From an uncultured Erysipelotrichaceae bacterium (GTDB lineage: Bacteria; Bacillota_I; Bacilli_A; Erysipelotrichales; Erysipelotrichaceae), in contig CASEPS010000018.1 of the NCBI GenBank assembly GCA_949289855.1, positions 1 to 35,538 on the forward strand: a stretch of 35,538 bases of DNA, read 5' to 3'. A program made the translations under genes and the position numbers. The notes beneath the pieces were generated by a model, which saw nothing but the letters and a program-made list of their open reading frames with translations, did no database searches and had not been told where the DNA came from. Below are positions 1 through 8,754 of the stretch, piece by piece (the stretch's first letter is position 1; each line of letters starts with the position of its first letter).

Positions 1-696
1 AGGTTCTTTCAAAAATGGTGTAGCAGTGGTGTAGTAAGCGCCCTTCTGCTCCAAAGAACCACTGATTTTACAGGCTTTTTCAGGACTTTTCGAGATATTC
101 CGGTGGCACTCGGTCTTGTTTTTTCTGATGCAGACTGGCTGGAAGAAAAGCGGAGGACAGATATATTATTGTATGCACGGATTGACCACAGGAAGAATAT
201 TCTTGTCCGGTTTGTTATGTCCGTTGGTGTTTCGTTTCTCATAGCGATGGCAGGATTTGCCTTGAACTATCTTATTTTGTTTCTTGTCTATGGTTCAGGT
301 AACCGAATGTGGTATGCACAGGATTTACCATACAATATGATCGGGTATCCGGATATCATTACAAACAACCTATGGCTGTCATTTCCTTTTGTGGCTGTTG
401 CTGTAGAAGCAGTGGTTGTATCCATCATGCTTGGTTTGTTGTCGGGTTTGTGTTATGCCATTTCTTTCTATATTCCCCGCCGGTTTCTTGTGGTAATTTA
501 TCTTATGCCGTTTCTTATCCTGCTGTTATCTGATATTGTCATGACATCGTTGAATATGAATGCCTATTCCCTGATGATGTTATTACAGCCATACTTTATG
601 AAGAATTTTGTGCCGTGGCTAGTGGGTATGCTCTGCCTTCCTTTGATCAGTATGGTCCTTCTTGTTCCACAGCTTTTGAAAAGGGACAAACTATGA
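1..696 (+). CDS. ABC-transporter-type integral membrane protein, 5' end outside the window
   Basis: The frame is open from base 1, so the gene begins upstream; 231 codons are visible before the TGA at 694-696. The visible N-terminal part is soluble and contains the run TDILLYARIDHRKNILVR, followed by about five to six hydrophobic segments (for example VMSVGVSFLIAMAGFALNY and IYLMPFLILLLSDIVM). A basic Arg-rich stretch just before the first membrane helix is common in ABC-2-like permeases of Firmicutes peptide-export and immunity systems. The stop overlaps the ATG of the next membrane gene (ATGA), and an ABC ATPase follows two genes later, so I infer a permease subunit of that transporter. No enzyme motif is visible. 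The ABC role rests on context; the substrate cannot be told. Confidence 0.7.
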   Translation, partial: RFFQKWCSSGVVSALLLQRTTDFTGFFRTFRDIPVALGLVFSDADWLEEKRRTDILLYARIDHRKNILVRFVMSVGVSFLIAMAGFALNYLILFLVYGSGNRMWYAQDLPYNMIGYPDIITNNLWLSFPFVAVAVEAVVVSIMLGLLSGLCYAISFYIPRRFLVVIYLMPFLILLLSDIVMTSLNMNAYSLMMLLQPYFMKNFVPWLVGMLCLPLISMVLLVPQLLKRDKL

Positions 697-1379
697 AATA
701 TGCAAAGCGATACCGTTTTGTCATTGTATTATTTCTGCTTGCATTTCTTTGTGGTGGTGTAATTGTACGTGGTACAAGTGATCCATTTCTTACAACATAT
801 GCAGGGATGTTATCACATGCCATTCTCCGTTATGCCTTCATGATGCTTATATTGTTTGCGGACTATCTATTCTATACAGCCATGCATGTGACAGGTTATA
901 TCATGCGTAAGAAGAGTTTTCTGCAATGTGAAATATCTTTGTTTTGCAAAGAAAGCATTCTGGTTGCCATTCTTTGTATTGTTATGCAGGTACCTGCTCT
1001 TATGTGGAAAGGGGAATTGTATGTACAAAATCTGGATATGATGTTTGCATTGCTGGTTACGGTTTATGTCCATGCCCTGTTTATCATTGCCATTGTCAAA
1101 GTGGTGAATGCATTTGTGGAAAAGAGATCCACTGCCTGTATTGTGACATTTGTTCTTTATGGAGCTATTGATATCTTCTCCATGCTTATGGTTTCTATGA
1201 GCGTTATTCCGGATATGTTTCAATTATCAGTGCTCTTTGTTTTACCGATTGTGGTGCACAACTGGTGGCTGCCTGTTGCTATGCAGGTTCTTCTCACCAT
1301 GTTTTTGAGTATCTCTGCCCTGCAATATAGATGTGAACATATGGGATATATGCCAGGGGATGAATATGATGAAACGTAA
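693..1379 (+). CDS. Polytopic membrane protein, probable ABC transporter subunit
   Basis: A 228-residue, strongly hydrophobic protein with about six predicted membrane helices (for example YRFVIVLFLLAFLCGGVIV near the N-terminus and VAMQVLLTMFLSISAL near the C-terminus) and short polar loops. An in-frame start at 615 exists but lies deep inside the preceding gene; the ATG at 693 overlaps that gene's stop (ATGA) and begins with MKYAKRYR, a typical positive-inside N-terminus. I recognise no conserved catalytic residue or named family. Its place between two other membrane proteins and just before an ABC ATPase suggests one of several permease subunits of a peptide or antibiotic exporter. The function is inferred only from context. 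Confidence 0.65.
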   Translation: MKYAKRYRFVIVLFLLAFLCGGVIVRGTSDPFLTTYAGMLSHAILRYAFMMLILFADYLFYTAMHVTGYIMRKKSFLQCEISLFCKESILVAILCIVMQVPALMWKGELYVQNLDMMFALLVTVYVHALFIIAIVKVVNAFVEKRSTACIVTFVLYGAIDIFSMLMVSMSVIPDMFQLSVLFVLPIVVHNWWLPVAMQVLLTMFLSISALQYRCEHMGYMPGDEYDET

Positions 1380-2010
1380 TGTTGTTATGATATGCAGGTG
1401 GATAGTGGAGCTTGCTCTGGTAGTATATCTCAAAGGTATATATCTTGACCGGAATGTGAAGACTGATTTTTCTTCCATACAGGACATCCTCTTTGTAGAA
1501 GAAGCACAAGTCTTGGCAATGATCTTCTGGCTGTTGCCATTTCTCATCTCACTCATAGAAATTGCTTTTACCTTCTATCATCAGCTTGTACACTTTGATT
1601 TCCGGTATAAGGGAAGAACGCAATACATCAATCGGCTGACTTTGGAATATACAGGCAAGGCAATTCTTTATGCAGTCTTGTTCTCTTGTGGACAGCTGAT
1701 ATATTTCCATGCGTCTGATTTAAAGTCCTGTCTTGTTGTGACAGTCAATCTGTGTCTTGTCTTTTACAATCTGAATGTGATGGCAGTTGTACTTTCTCTT
1801 GTATTTACGAAATATATCTATGCAATGCTGGTGGTCGTGGCAGTTCTTTTCTCTATAACTTTTTTTCCACCATTGCTGCAATGTCTTCCAATAGCATGTT
1901 CCTTCTATACAGAAGGAATCGATATTGGGGCAGGATTGCTTGTCATTTGCATGATGGTATTGATACGAAAAGTTTATCTGCATATGGATCTGAGGGGTGA
2001 TTTTACATGA
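1366..2010 (+). CDS. Polytopic membrane protein, probable ABC transporter permease subunit
   Basis: 214 residues with about six hydrophobic segments. The start is uncertain between GTG 1333, ATG 1360, ATG 1366 and ATG 1369; I prefer 1366 because AGGGG at 1355-1359 lies six bases upstream. It overlaps the preceding membrane gene by 14 bases. A basic cytoplasmic stretch (DFRYKGRTQYINRLTLEYTGK) precedes the helix AILYAVLFSCGQLIYF, resembling the layout seen in the first gene of the operon. The stop overlaps the ATG of the ABC ATPase (2007), which strongly implies translational coupling and a shared complex. No named family is recognised. Confidence 0.65.
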   Translation: MMKRNVVMICRWIVELALVVYLKGIYLDRNVKTDFSSIQDILFVEEAQVLAMIFWLLPFLISLIEIAFTFYHQLVHFDFRYKGRTQYINRLTLEYTGKAILYAVLFSCGQLIYFHASDLKSCLVVTVNLCLVFYNLNVMAVVLSLVFTKYIYAMLVVVAVLFSITFFPPLLQCLPIACSFYTEGIDIGAGLLVICMMVLIRKVYLHMDLRGDFT

Positions 2011-2645
2011 TACTTGAAGTGAAAAACTATACAAAACAGATTAAGGGAAAGACAATTCTGGACAATGTGAATCTGAAGCTGGAAAGTGGTCATGTATATG
2101 GCTTCTTTGGGCGCAATGGCAGTGGGAAGACAATGTTGTTCAGAGCGATTTCCACTTTGATTTATCCAACCTCTGGTGATGTACTTATCGATGGAAAGTC
2201 ATTGATACACGACGATTTTGATCTTAGAAACATTGGTCTGTTGATTGAAGAACCAGGTTTTTACCCATCACTCACCGGTATGGAAAACCTTTCGCTTCTC
2301 TATGAGATCAATCATAAGAAAGATCCTGGGTATATCATTGAAGTTTTGAAAAAGGTTGGTCTTGAAGAAGAGAAAGACAAACAGTATCGCGAATATTCTC
2401 TTGGCATGAAACAAAGGCTTCGCATTGGGCAGGCTTTTATGGAAGGACAGACATTCATTCTTCTCGATGAACCGGGAAATGGTCTTGATGAAAGTGGAAT
2501 TGAAATTGTCCGAAAACTGATCATTGATCTGAAGAATGAAGGAAGACTGATTCTGCTGGCTTCACACAACAAGGAAGATCTTTCCTTGTTATGTGATGTC
2601 ATCTACAAAGTGGACAATGGGAAAGTGAAAGAAGGCAGCCTATGA
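2007..2645 (+). CDS. ABC transporter ATP-binding protein, BcrA/LanF-like with an E-loop
   Basis: The 212-residue nucleotide-binding subunit that powers the neighbouring membrane proteins. Walker A GRNGSGKT is at residues 35-42, the signature YSLGMKQRL at 130-138, Walker B FILLDEP at 150-156 and the switch histidine at 187 (ASH). The Q-loop position carries glutamate in the context IEEPGFYP (about 80-87). In the family this substitution is characteristic of the lantibiotic-immunity and bacitracin-type ATPases (LanF, BcrA). The protein is short, as in that group, and lacks extra domains. Its ATG overlaps the stop of the preceding permease and its own stop overlaps the next gene (ATGA at 2642). 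I infer an exporter or immunity transporter for a membrane-active peptide; the actual substrate is unknown. Confidence 0.88.
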   Translation: MILEVKNYTKQIKGKTILDNVNLKLESGHVYGFFGRNGSGKTMLFRAISTLIYPTSGDVLIDGKSLIHDDFDLRNIGLLIEEPGFYPSLTGMENLSLLYEINHKKDPGYIIEVLKKVGLEEEKDKQYREYSLGMKQRLRIGQAFMEGQTFILLDEPGNGLDESGIEIVRKLIIDLKNEGRLILLASHNKEDLSLLCDVIYKVDNGKVKEGSL

Positions 2646-3322
2646 AACTGATCAGAAAAATCATTCGTGAACAGCGGAAATTGTTCAAAGCTGGCATTGT
2701 CATTGTTCTTTTGATTTCTGTTGGGCTTGTCATCTATGGCAAGTGGAGTCTTCATGCCTCTGAAATGGATTCACAGTTGTACAGGGAATACTTTGGCATG
2801 CCTTATGAAGAATATTCACTGTTTTATGATACAGATGGAATATTTGACCATTCCATAGAAAGCACAAGAGAAGACATGGAAGAACAGAGTGCGTACATTC
2901 TTGTTGTGACAGCACTTGAAGGATCAAAACAATATGGGAATGCCTATATTTCACAGTGTAGTGTGGATACGGTAATCAAAGGTGAAGGAATAGAAGAAGG
3001 TATGGTAATTCATGTTTATGATCTTTCGATATATGGCATGGATTTTGATGGTTCCTTACCATTAGAGACAGGTACACAATATCTTGTCTTTCTGAATGAT
3101 GCGCCTCGTCCTGCTGTAAAGAATGCCTATATGTATTCCAGTACATGGTATGGACATCTGAGAATAGATGGACCATCCTGCTGTGTGAAAGATGACCCGG
3201 AGGAAATACTGTATATACGTGATCTATTATCCTATGATCATGTTGTCAGTGATGAAGAAGAAAAAGAACTGTTTCTGCAAACTGCAGAGAGTATTCTTTC
3301 GCATTATCAGATAGTGCCATAA
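2642..3322 (+). CDS. Membrane-anchored extracytoplasmic protein of unknown function
   Basis: 226 residues. A basic N-terminus (MKLIRKIIREQRKLFK) precedes a single hydrophobic helix at about residues 17-33, followed by a polar domain that should face outward. No lipobox and no clear signal-peptidase site is seen, so it is probably a bitopic anchor. The middle region (TVIKGEGIEEGMVIHVYD, then LETGTQYLVFLN) has the 'conductance of a small beta-domain' look found in many Firmicutes surface proteins whose family I cannot name. It overlaps the ABC ATPase gene by four bases and ends the coupled series. An accessory or sensor component of the transporter is plausible but unproven. Confidence 0.6.
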   Translation: MKLIRKIIREQRKLFKAGIVIVLLISVGLVIYGKWSLHASEMDSQLYREYFGMPYEEYSLFYDTDGIFDHSIESTREDMEEQSAYILVVTALEGSKQYGNAYISQCSVDTVIKGEGIEEGMVIHVYDLSIYGMDFDGSLPLETGTQYLVFLNDAPRPAVKNAYMYSSTWYGHLRIDGPSCCVKDDPEEILYIRDLLSYDHVVSDEEEKELFLQTAESILSHYQIVP

Positions 3323-3357
3323 ATAATCTGTCTTCATTACAGGGAGGTATCGAAACG

Positions 3358-3564
3358 ATGAAATGTCCATACTGCAATCAGGAAACGAGACCTGGATATA
3401 TCAATACAGGAAGAAACCGCATGCTTTTCAGCACAAAAGACAGATGGCATACGGTTGTAAATCCTGATGATATTGTCATACGAAAGCAATGGCACAAAAC
3501 AACACCGTCATTTTACTGTCAAAATTGCAACATAATTATTACGAAGCTGAACAAAGACGAATGA
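3358..3564 (+). CDS. Small zinc-ribbon protein (DUF6487-like)
   Basis: 68 residues with two CxxC knuckles, C3/C6 (CPYC) and C54/C57 (CQNC), separated by about 47 residues, consistent with one zinc ribbon. The N-terminal pattern CPYCxxE...GYI matches my memory of the family PF20097 (DUF6487), whose function is unknown. The SD sequence GGGAGG lies upstream of the ATG. It follows the transporter operon by 36 bases in the same direction and is closed by a hairpin shared with proC. A nucleic-acid or protein-binding role is only a general property of zinc ribbons. Confidence 0.7.
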   Translation: MKCPYCNQETRPGYINTGRNRMLFSTKDRWHTVVNPDDIVIRKQWHKTTPSFYCQNCNIIITKLNKDE

Positions 3565-3619
3565 AGTGATGTTAACTGATTTCAGAATAGTTGAGTTTGC
3601 GAAGATATCTGGTATTTGA

Positions 3620-3645
3620 AAAGGAGATCAGCATTGATCTCCTTT
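3620..3645. terminator. Bidirectional hairpin terminator between the zinc-ribbon gene and proC
   Basis: Perfect 11-bp inverted repeat: AAAGGAGATCA, loop GCAT, then TGATCTCCTTT. It lies between two convergent genes. The T-tract is short on both sides (TTT then GC on the plus strand; TTTTC on the minus strand), so efficiency is uncertain. Confidence 0.7.
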
Positions 3646-3647
3646 GC

Positions 3648-4460
3648 TTACTTTGAGAGTTCTTCTGCCCGTTTGATGCACTTTTCATCTGCTTCATGCA
3701 GGACCTTTTCGAGGTTTTGCTTTTTGAGTTCATTGATAGCTTCAATAGTTGTGCCACCTTTTGTCGCAACTTCATTGATGAGTTCATCCAGTGAGGTTGT
3801 GGCATTTTCTTTCATGAGATATCCAGAACCAATGATCGTTTCTACTAAGAGTGCTCTTGCACTGTCTTCATCAATACCGCGTGCTACAGCATCATTGACG
3901 ATGCATTGTGCAAAGTAATAAACATAGGCAGGAACAGAACCATGGATGGCAATGGTCGCATTGATCTTGTCTTCCGGAATGGTTCTTGCTACACCCATGG
4001 AAGAGAACATCTGGAAAATGAAGTCATATTCATCAGCTGCACAGTTTTCACTGCGGCAGAGGGCTGTAGCACCATGACCGATCTGTAATGGTGTATTTGG
4101 CATTGCTCTGACAATGGCAATATCTTCACCAAGAATTTCGCGCATATGGGCAATGGAAAGACCAGTGACGATGGATAATACACATTCCGGATGGCTGTAC
4201 TTGATGGCATTTAATGCTGTCTCTGCCTGATCTGGTTTGACGGCCAATACGACAATATGTGCCTTTTCGGCAATTTCCTTTTCGCTTTCAGCCAGGGCAA
4301 ACCGCTCACCTTTGGCTGTTTTCATTGTTTCCTGATGATGGTCATAGACAATGACCTGCCATCTTTCGAGGTATTCGTTCTGTACACAACCTCTTGCAAT
4401 GGCCATACCCATGTGTCCGCATCCAATGAAGCCGAGCATGTACTGTTTTTTCGTTCTCAT
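3648..4460 (-). CDS. proC: Pyrroline-5-carboxylate reductase
   Basis: Catalyses the last step of proline synthesis, NAD(P)H-dependent reduction of 1-pyrroline-5-carboxylate to proline. 270 residues, the usual family length. The Rossmann dinucleotide-binding motif GFIGCGHMG sits at about residues 10-18, AVKPDQ and RAMPNTP follow in the expected order, and the C-terminal dimerisation helices contain the conserved GSGPAY-like segment here read as HGSVPAYVYYFAQ. The start codon overlaps the proA stop (ATGA), making it the last gene of proB-proA-proC. In the GSGPAY segment, the usual Gly is Val (GSVPAY), a mild deviation. Confidence 0.96.
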   Translation of the reverse strand: MRTKKQYMLGFIGCGHMGMAIARGCVQNEYLERWQVIVYDHHQETMKTAKGERFALAESEKEIAEKAHIVVLAVKPDQAETALNAIKYSHPECVLSIVTGLSIAHMREILGEDIAIVRAMPNTPLQIGHGATALCRSENCAADEYDFIFQMFSSMGVARTIPEDKINATIAIHGSVPAYVYYFAQCIVNDAVARGIDEDSARALLVETIIGSGYLMKENATTSLDELINEVATKGGTTIEAINELKKQNLEKVLHEADEKCIKRAEELSK

Positions 4461-5704
4461 TCTCTGATTTCTCCTTTTCCTTCTAGATGGTATGTATAGG
4501 TTGTTAATGCCGTTAAGCCCATCGGACCACGGGCATGTAGTTTCTGGGTACTGATACCGATTTCTCCACCAAGTCCAAATACATTACCATCGGTAAAGCG
4601 GGTTGATGCATTGTGGTATACACATGCGCTGTCTACACCGTTCATGAACATTGCCACTTCGTTTGCCTCTTCACTGATGATGGCATCACTATGATGGGTG
4701 CCATGTGTTTCAATGTGGGCAATGGCTTCTGCAGTGCTTTCAACGACATGTATATTCATGATGAGATCACCATATTCCGTATCATAGCTGTCTTCCTTAA
4801 CAGGTAAGATATCATCTGAAAGAGAAATACAGATCTCATCCCCGTACATCATAACACCTTGTTCATGCATACTTGAAGCAATAAATGGCACAAACCTGTC
4901 CGCAATGACTTTTTCAACCAACAATGTTTCCATGGCATTGCATACGGAAGGTCTCTGGCACTTGGCATTGATGATAATTCGCTCTGCCATGGCAAAGTCT
5001 GCCGTTTTCTCTACATACACATGGCAGATGCCAGCACCTGTTTCAATAACCGGGACGGTCGCATTTTCGACGACTGACTGAATGAGCCTTCTTGAACCTC
5101 TTGGTATGAGAAGATCAAGATATTCCCTGCATTCCATAAAGCGCTGTGTCTCTTCGTGGCTGATCTTTGGCAACAAAGTGACCAGGTCTTTGTTGAGGTT
5201 ATAGTTTGTAAGTATTGTTCTGATCAGGGTTACAATCGCAAGGGAAGAATTGTAGGCTTCCTTGCCACCTTTCAGTACACAGGCATTGCCACTTTTCAGA
5301 CACAATGCTGCACAATCTGCCGTCACATTTGGGCGTGCCTCATAGATGATGCCGATGGTACCGATGGGTACAGATATCTTTTTGAGATGTACACCAGATG
5401 ATAATGTTCTTTCTTCCAGTACTTTATGTAAAGGATCATCCATAGCAGCAATTTCCCTGACGCCTTCAGCCATCGCTTCAATACGCTTTTCTGTTAGTAA
5501 CAATCTGTCAAGCAGGGAAGAAGACATGCCTTGCTGTTGTGCATTGTCATAGTCTTCTTTGTTAGCGGATAAGATTTCTTCTTTGTGCTGCAATAAGGCA
5601 TCCGCAAATTCCCGCAGGATGGTGGAACGAAGGACATCTTCACTAGTACGCAATGTACGGGAAGCCATATGGGCAGCTTTTACATAGTTGGTGATATCCA
5701 TCAT
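4457..5704 (-). CDS. proA: Gamma-glutamyl phosphate reductase
   Basis: Second step of proline synthesis: NADPH-dependent reduction of gamma-glutamyl phosphate to glutamate-5-semialdehyde. 415 residues, matching the family. Features include the start MMDITNYVKAA, the segment GTIGIIYEARPNVT, the conserved ALCLKSGNACVLKGG and the catalytic-cysteine context QRPSVCNAMETLLV. The C-terminal region has the GLGGEIGISTQKLHARGPMG block typical of ProA. It overlaps both proB (four bases at 5701-5704) and proC, so the three enzymes are probably made from one transcript. Confidence 0.97.
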   Translation of the reverse strand: MMDITNYVKAAHMASRTLRTSEDVLRSTILREFADALLQHKEEILSANKEDYDNAQQQGMSSSLLDRLLLTEKRIEAMAEGVREIAAMDDPLHKVLEERTLSSGVHLKKISVPIGTIGIIYEARPNVTADCAALCLKSGNACVLKGGKEAYNSSLAIVTLIRTILTNYNLNKDLVTLLPKISHEETQRFMECREYLDLLIPRGSRRLIQSVVENATVPVIETGAGICHVYVEKTADFAMAERIIINAKCQRPSVCNAMETLLVEKVIADRFVPFIASSMHEQGVMMYGDEICISLSDDILPVKEDSYDTEYGDLIMNIHVVESTAEAIAHIETHGTHHSDAIISEEANEVAMFMNGVDSACVYHNASTRFTDGNVFGLGGEIGISTQKLHARGPMGLTALTTYTYHLEGKGEIRE

Positions 5705-6486
5705 TCTGTTTCCTTTCCGGCAAGAAAGAGTGTGCCAACCTGCTTGCCATCACTGATGTCATAGAGAATATGCGGGTCTTCACCACTGGCAATAATGGTA
5801 GGAATGTTGGACGCATGGGCAATGGAAGCCGCATGGAGTTTTGTGACCATACCACCCGTGCCATTTTCTGTATGACTTCCTCCCGCAGAAGCACGTACCG
5901 CATCAATGTCTTTGACAAATGGGATGAGCTTTGCGTCTGAATGCGCTGTCGGGTCTTTGTCATAGAGACCATCAATGTCAGAAAGGATGACAAGCAGGTC
6001 TGCTTTGACAAAACAAGCGACGATGGCAGACAGTGTATCATTATCGCCATAGACAATTTCTTCTGTTGCGACAGAGTCATTTTCATTGACGATTGGAATG
6101 GCATGTGTCTTTAACAAAGCATTGAAAGTCGCAATGACATTTGCCCGTCCAACCGGGTCTTCGGTAATTGCCTTTGTCAGCAGTATCTGGGCTGTGGTAG
6201 ATCCATATTCCATGAAGTAGCGGTCATAGATGCTCATGAGTTCACACTGACCAATAGCAGCAGCTGCCTGCTTTAAAGCAATATCTTTTGGACGGTTACC
6301 CCAGCCAATCTTATGGGAACCAACACTGATGGCTCCACTAGTGACCATGACTATTTCTTTTCCTGCATTCTTTAAATCGGTAATGATGCGGGCAAAGCGT
6401 TCTATTTTTCGTAAGTTTAAAGTACCGTCTGGACGGCAGATTGTGGATGTGCCGACTTTGATGACGATCCGGTTCCAGTTTTTCAT
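5701..6486 (-). CDS. proB: Glutamate 5-kinase, short form without PUA domain
   Basis: First and committed step of proline synthesis: ATP-dependent phosphorylation of glutamate. 261 residues from the ATG at 6484-6486, chosen because GGAGGAA lies just upstream and MKNWNRIVIKVGTST is the canonical N-terminus; the frame stays open further upstream but has no other good start. Amino-acid kinase motifs are IVIKVGTST, VTSGAIS, NENDSV, DIDGLY and GTGGMVTKLHAA. The C-terminal PUA domain of the about 370-residue enzymes is absent, a known short form in many Firmicutes. First gene of proB-proA-proC, divergent from priA. Confidence 0.96.
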   Translation of the reverse strand: MKNWNRIVIKVGTSTICRPDGTLNLRKIERFARIITDLKNAGKEIVMVTSGAISVGSHKIGWGNRPKDIALKQAAAAIGQCELMSIYDRYFMEYGSTTAQILLTKAITEDPVGRANVIATFNALLKTHAIPIVNENDSVATEEIVYGDNDTLSAIVACFVKADLLVILSDIDGLYDKDPTAHSDAKLIPFVKDIDAVRASAGGSHTENGTGGMVTKLHAASIAHASNIPTIIASGEDPHILYDISDGKQVGTLFLAGKETE

Positions 6487-6508
6487 ATGTTCCTCCAGAT
6501 TTGATGGT

Positions 6509-6514
6509 ATTATA
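6509..6514 (-). promoter_or_regulatory. Putative -10 element for proBAC
   Basis: On the minus strand this reads TATAAT, a perfect -10 box, 22 bases upstream of the proB ATG, giving a short leader of roughly 15 bases. No good -35 hexamer is seen 16-18 bases further upstream (TGGCAG is the closest). The leader is too short for a T-box or riboswitch. Confidence 0.5.
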
Positions 6515-6588
6515 GCGCAGTGGAAAGTTCTCTGCCATGCAAAAGCGTGGCCAAAAAGAGTAGAATGATAAGAGATGGGAGGGCGGTT

Positions 6589-8751
6589 ATGTACATACTG
6601 GAATGCTGGATTGAACATCCTGTACGCACATTAGATCATACGTTTACCTATCTTTCAGATGTTCAGGTCAGTCCTGGCTGCCGGGTGAGTGTAGATTTCA
6701 ACCACCACGAGCTTGTCGGTTTTGTGGAAACCGTTGAAGAAAGTAATCTGTCCAAAGCAGAAATAGAGAAGCAGAGGGGCATGGAAATCCGCATGGTCAA
6801 TGCGGTCATTGATGAGGAACCCCTCATCACAAATGAACTTCATGATCTTGCTTTGATGATGAAAAAGACAACTCTTTCGACAACCATTTCCTGTTTCCAA
6901 TGTATTCTGCCACCAAAGATCCGTCCTTCTTCCAGTGCAAAACATATTGTTATGGAACGGTATGTGCGCATTTCCGAAAATGAAGTAAACCTGACCCCGA
7001 AACAATTACAGGCATATATGCTTGTCAAAGAAAAAGGGGAGATGCGTTATGGGGATCTGCGTAAGGCATATCCAACTCTGGCTAAGAAGATGGTGGATAG
7101 TGGTGCCCTTGTGGCCTTTGAAAAGGAAAAGGAAGCACCTTCTACCATACATGAAGTGCGGGATGTTCCTCCGGTATTAAGTACTGCCCAGAAAGAAGTA
7201 TTGACGAAAATTGAGACTGCAGACAGCCGTGCTGTGCTGCTGCGTGGGGTTACCGGGTCTGGCAAGACGGAAATCTATTTACAGCTTGCCGCTAAGGAAT
7301 TGAATGAAAACAAACAGGTATTGATCCTTGTGCCGGAAATTGCTCTGACACCACAGATGATTGATCGGGTGACACGACGCTTTGGTGAAGAGCTTGCCAT
7401 CTATCATAGCGGTCTCAATTCCCAGGAGAAGTATGAACAATATGTCAAGGTGAAAAGCGGCAGGGCAAGAATTGTTGTCGGTACAAGAAGTGCGGTCTTT
7501 CTGCCATTTAGTGACCTTGGTCTCATCGTTATGGATGAAGAACATGATGGCAGCTATAAACAGGATAAACAGCCTTCCTACCACTGTCGGGATGTCGCTT
7601 TATGGCGAAGTGAATACCATCATGCCCGTTTACTGCTTGGCTCAGCGACACCTTCCCTTGACTCGTATGCCAGGGCTTTGAAAGGTGTCTATACGCTTGT
7701 GGAACTGGATGAAAGAATCAACCAGTCTTTGCCAAAGATCATAGCAGTGGATATGAAACGGGAAATGGAACGTGGGAATACGGTTCTTTCGGGTCTTTTG
7801 AAGGAAAAGATTGCGGACAGGCTTCAAAAACATGAAAAAGTTATTCTGCTGCTGAACAGAAGAGGCTATAACAGTGCGTTGTATTGCCGCAGTTGTGGAG
7901 AAGCCATCATGTGTCCGCATTGTGAGCTTTCCATGAGCTATCATCGTTCTATTGGACGTCTCAAGTGTCATTTCTGTGGAACGGAAATGAAAGTGCCTTT
8001 CAAGTGCCCGTCATGTGGCAGTACAGCTGGCTTTACCGGTACCGGCTATGGTACGGAAAGACTCGAAAAAGAAGTACAGGAACTGTATCCTTGTGCAAAG
8101 ATTTACCGCATGGATGCGGATACCGTGTCGCGCAAAAATGCCCATGAAAAGATATTGCGGCAGTTTATGGCAGATGGTGACATTCTTTTGGGCACACAGA
8201 TGATTGCCAAGGGACTCGACTTTCCCGAGGTGACACTGGTTGGCATACTGGCGGCAGACAGCGGACTGGAGAGAAGTGATTTCCATAGCTGTGAAGAGAC
8301 ATTTGATCTTCTGATGCAGGCTTCTGGCAGAAGTGGCAGAGCTGCGAAAAAGGGAGATGTTATCTTCCAGGTATTTGATACAGGACACTATGCCGTGCAA
8401 TGTGCCCTCAGACAGGACTATCGTACCTTCTTTAAAATGGAAATGGATTTCCGTCACCGCTGCATGTATCCACCGTATACATATCTTGTTTCTCTGCTCG
8501 TGCAGGGAAAGGATGAAAAGCGGGTCAGGGAAGCGGCACTCTGGCTGAAGAATGGACTTGTTGGGAATTACAAGACAATTGGGGTCATTGTGCTTTTGAA
8601 GCGTAGAGATCTCTTCCGGGCAAGGATTATTCTCAAAGGAAGAGACCTTGATGAAATGAGAAAGGATATCAGCACCCTGCTGGAACAGGATGACAAGAGG
8701 CGGGCAAATATGCTTGTGATCGATGTCAATCCGATGGTGCTGGATGGTTAG
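6589..8751 (+). CDS. priA: Primosomal replication restart helicase PriA
   Basis: A 3'-5' superfamily 2 DNA helicase that recognises stalled forks and reloads the replicative helicase. 720 residues from the ATG at 6589, preceded by GGGAGGG; an upstream in-frame ATG at 6520 overlaps the proB promoter and adds a non-homologous tail, so it was rejected. N-terminal 3'-binding domain, Walker A GVTGSGKTEIYL, DEEH box (MDEEHDGSYKQ) and two zinc-binding cysteine clusters within YCRSCGEAIMCPHC and CHFCGTEMKVPFKCPSCGS. The helicase C motif QMIAKGLDFPEVTLVGI is present. It starts a plus-strand run through thiN. The def and fmt genes that often follow priA in Firmicutes are missing here. Confidence 0.96.
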   Translation: MYILECWIEHPVRTLDHTFTYLSDVQVSPGCRVSVDFNHHELVGFVETVEESNLSKAEIEKQRGMEIRMVNAVIDEEPLITNELHDLALMMKKTTLSTTISCFQCILPPKIRPSSSAKHIVMERYVRISENEVNLTPKQLQAYMLVKEKGEMRYGDLRKAYPTLAKKMVDSGALVAFEKEKEAPSTIHEVRDVPPVLSTAQKEVLTKIETADSRAVLLRGVTGSGKTEIYLQLAAKELNENKQVLILVPEIALTPQMIDRVTRRFGEELAIYHSGLNSQEKYEQYVKVKSGRARIVVGTRSAVFLPFSDLGLIVMDEEHDGSYKQDKQPSYHCRDVALWRSEYHHARLLLGSATPSLDSYARALKGVYTLVELDERINQSLPKIIAVDMKREMERGNTVLSGLLKEKIADRLQKHEKVILLLNRRGYNSALYCRSCGEAIMCPHCELSMSYHRSIGRLKCHFCGTEMKVPFKCPSCGSTAGFTGTGYGTERLEKEVQELYPCAKIYRMDADTVSRKNAHEKILRQFMADGDILLGTQMIAKGLDFPEVTLVGILAADSGLERSDFHSCEETFDLLMQASGRSGRAAKKGDVIFQVFDTGHYAVQCALRQDYRTFFKMEMDFRHRCMYPPYTYLVSLLVQGKDEKRVREAALWLKNGLVGNYKTIGVIVLLKRRDLFRARIILKGRDLDEMRKDISTLLEQDDKRRANMLVIDVNPMVLDG

Positions 8752-8754
8752 GAT

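Noticed and set aside
615-692. Upstream start (ATG 615) for the second membrane protein
   Set aside because: It lies inside the preceding gene and lacks a ribosome site; ATG 693 with the ATGA overlap is better.
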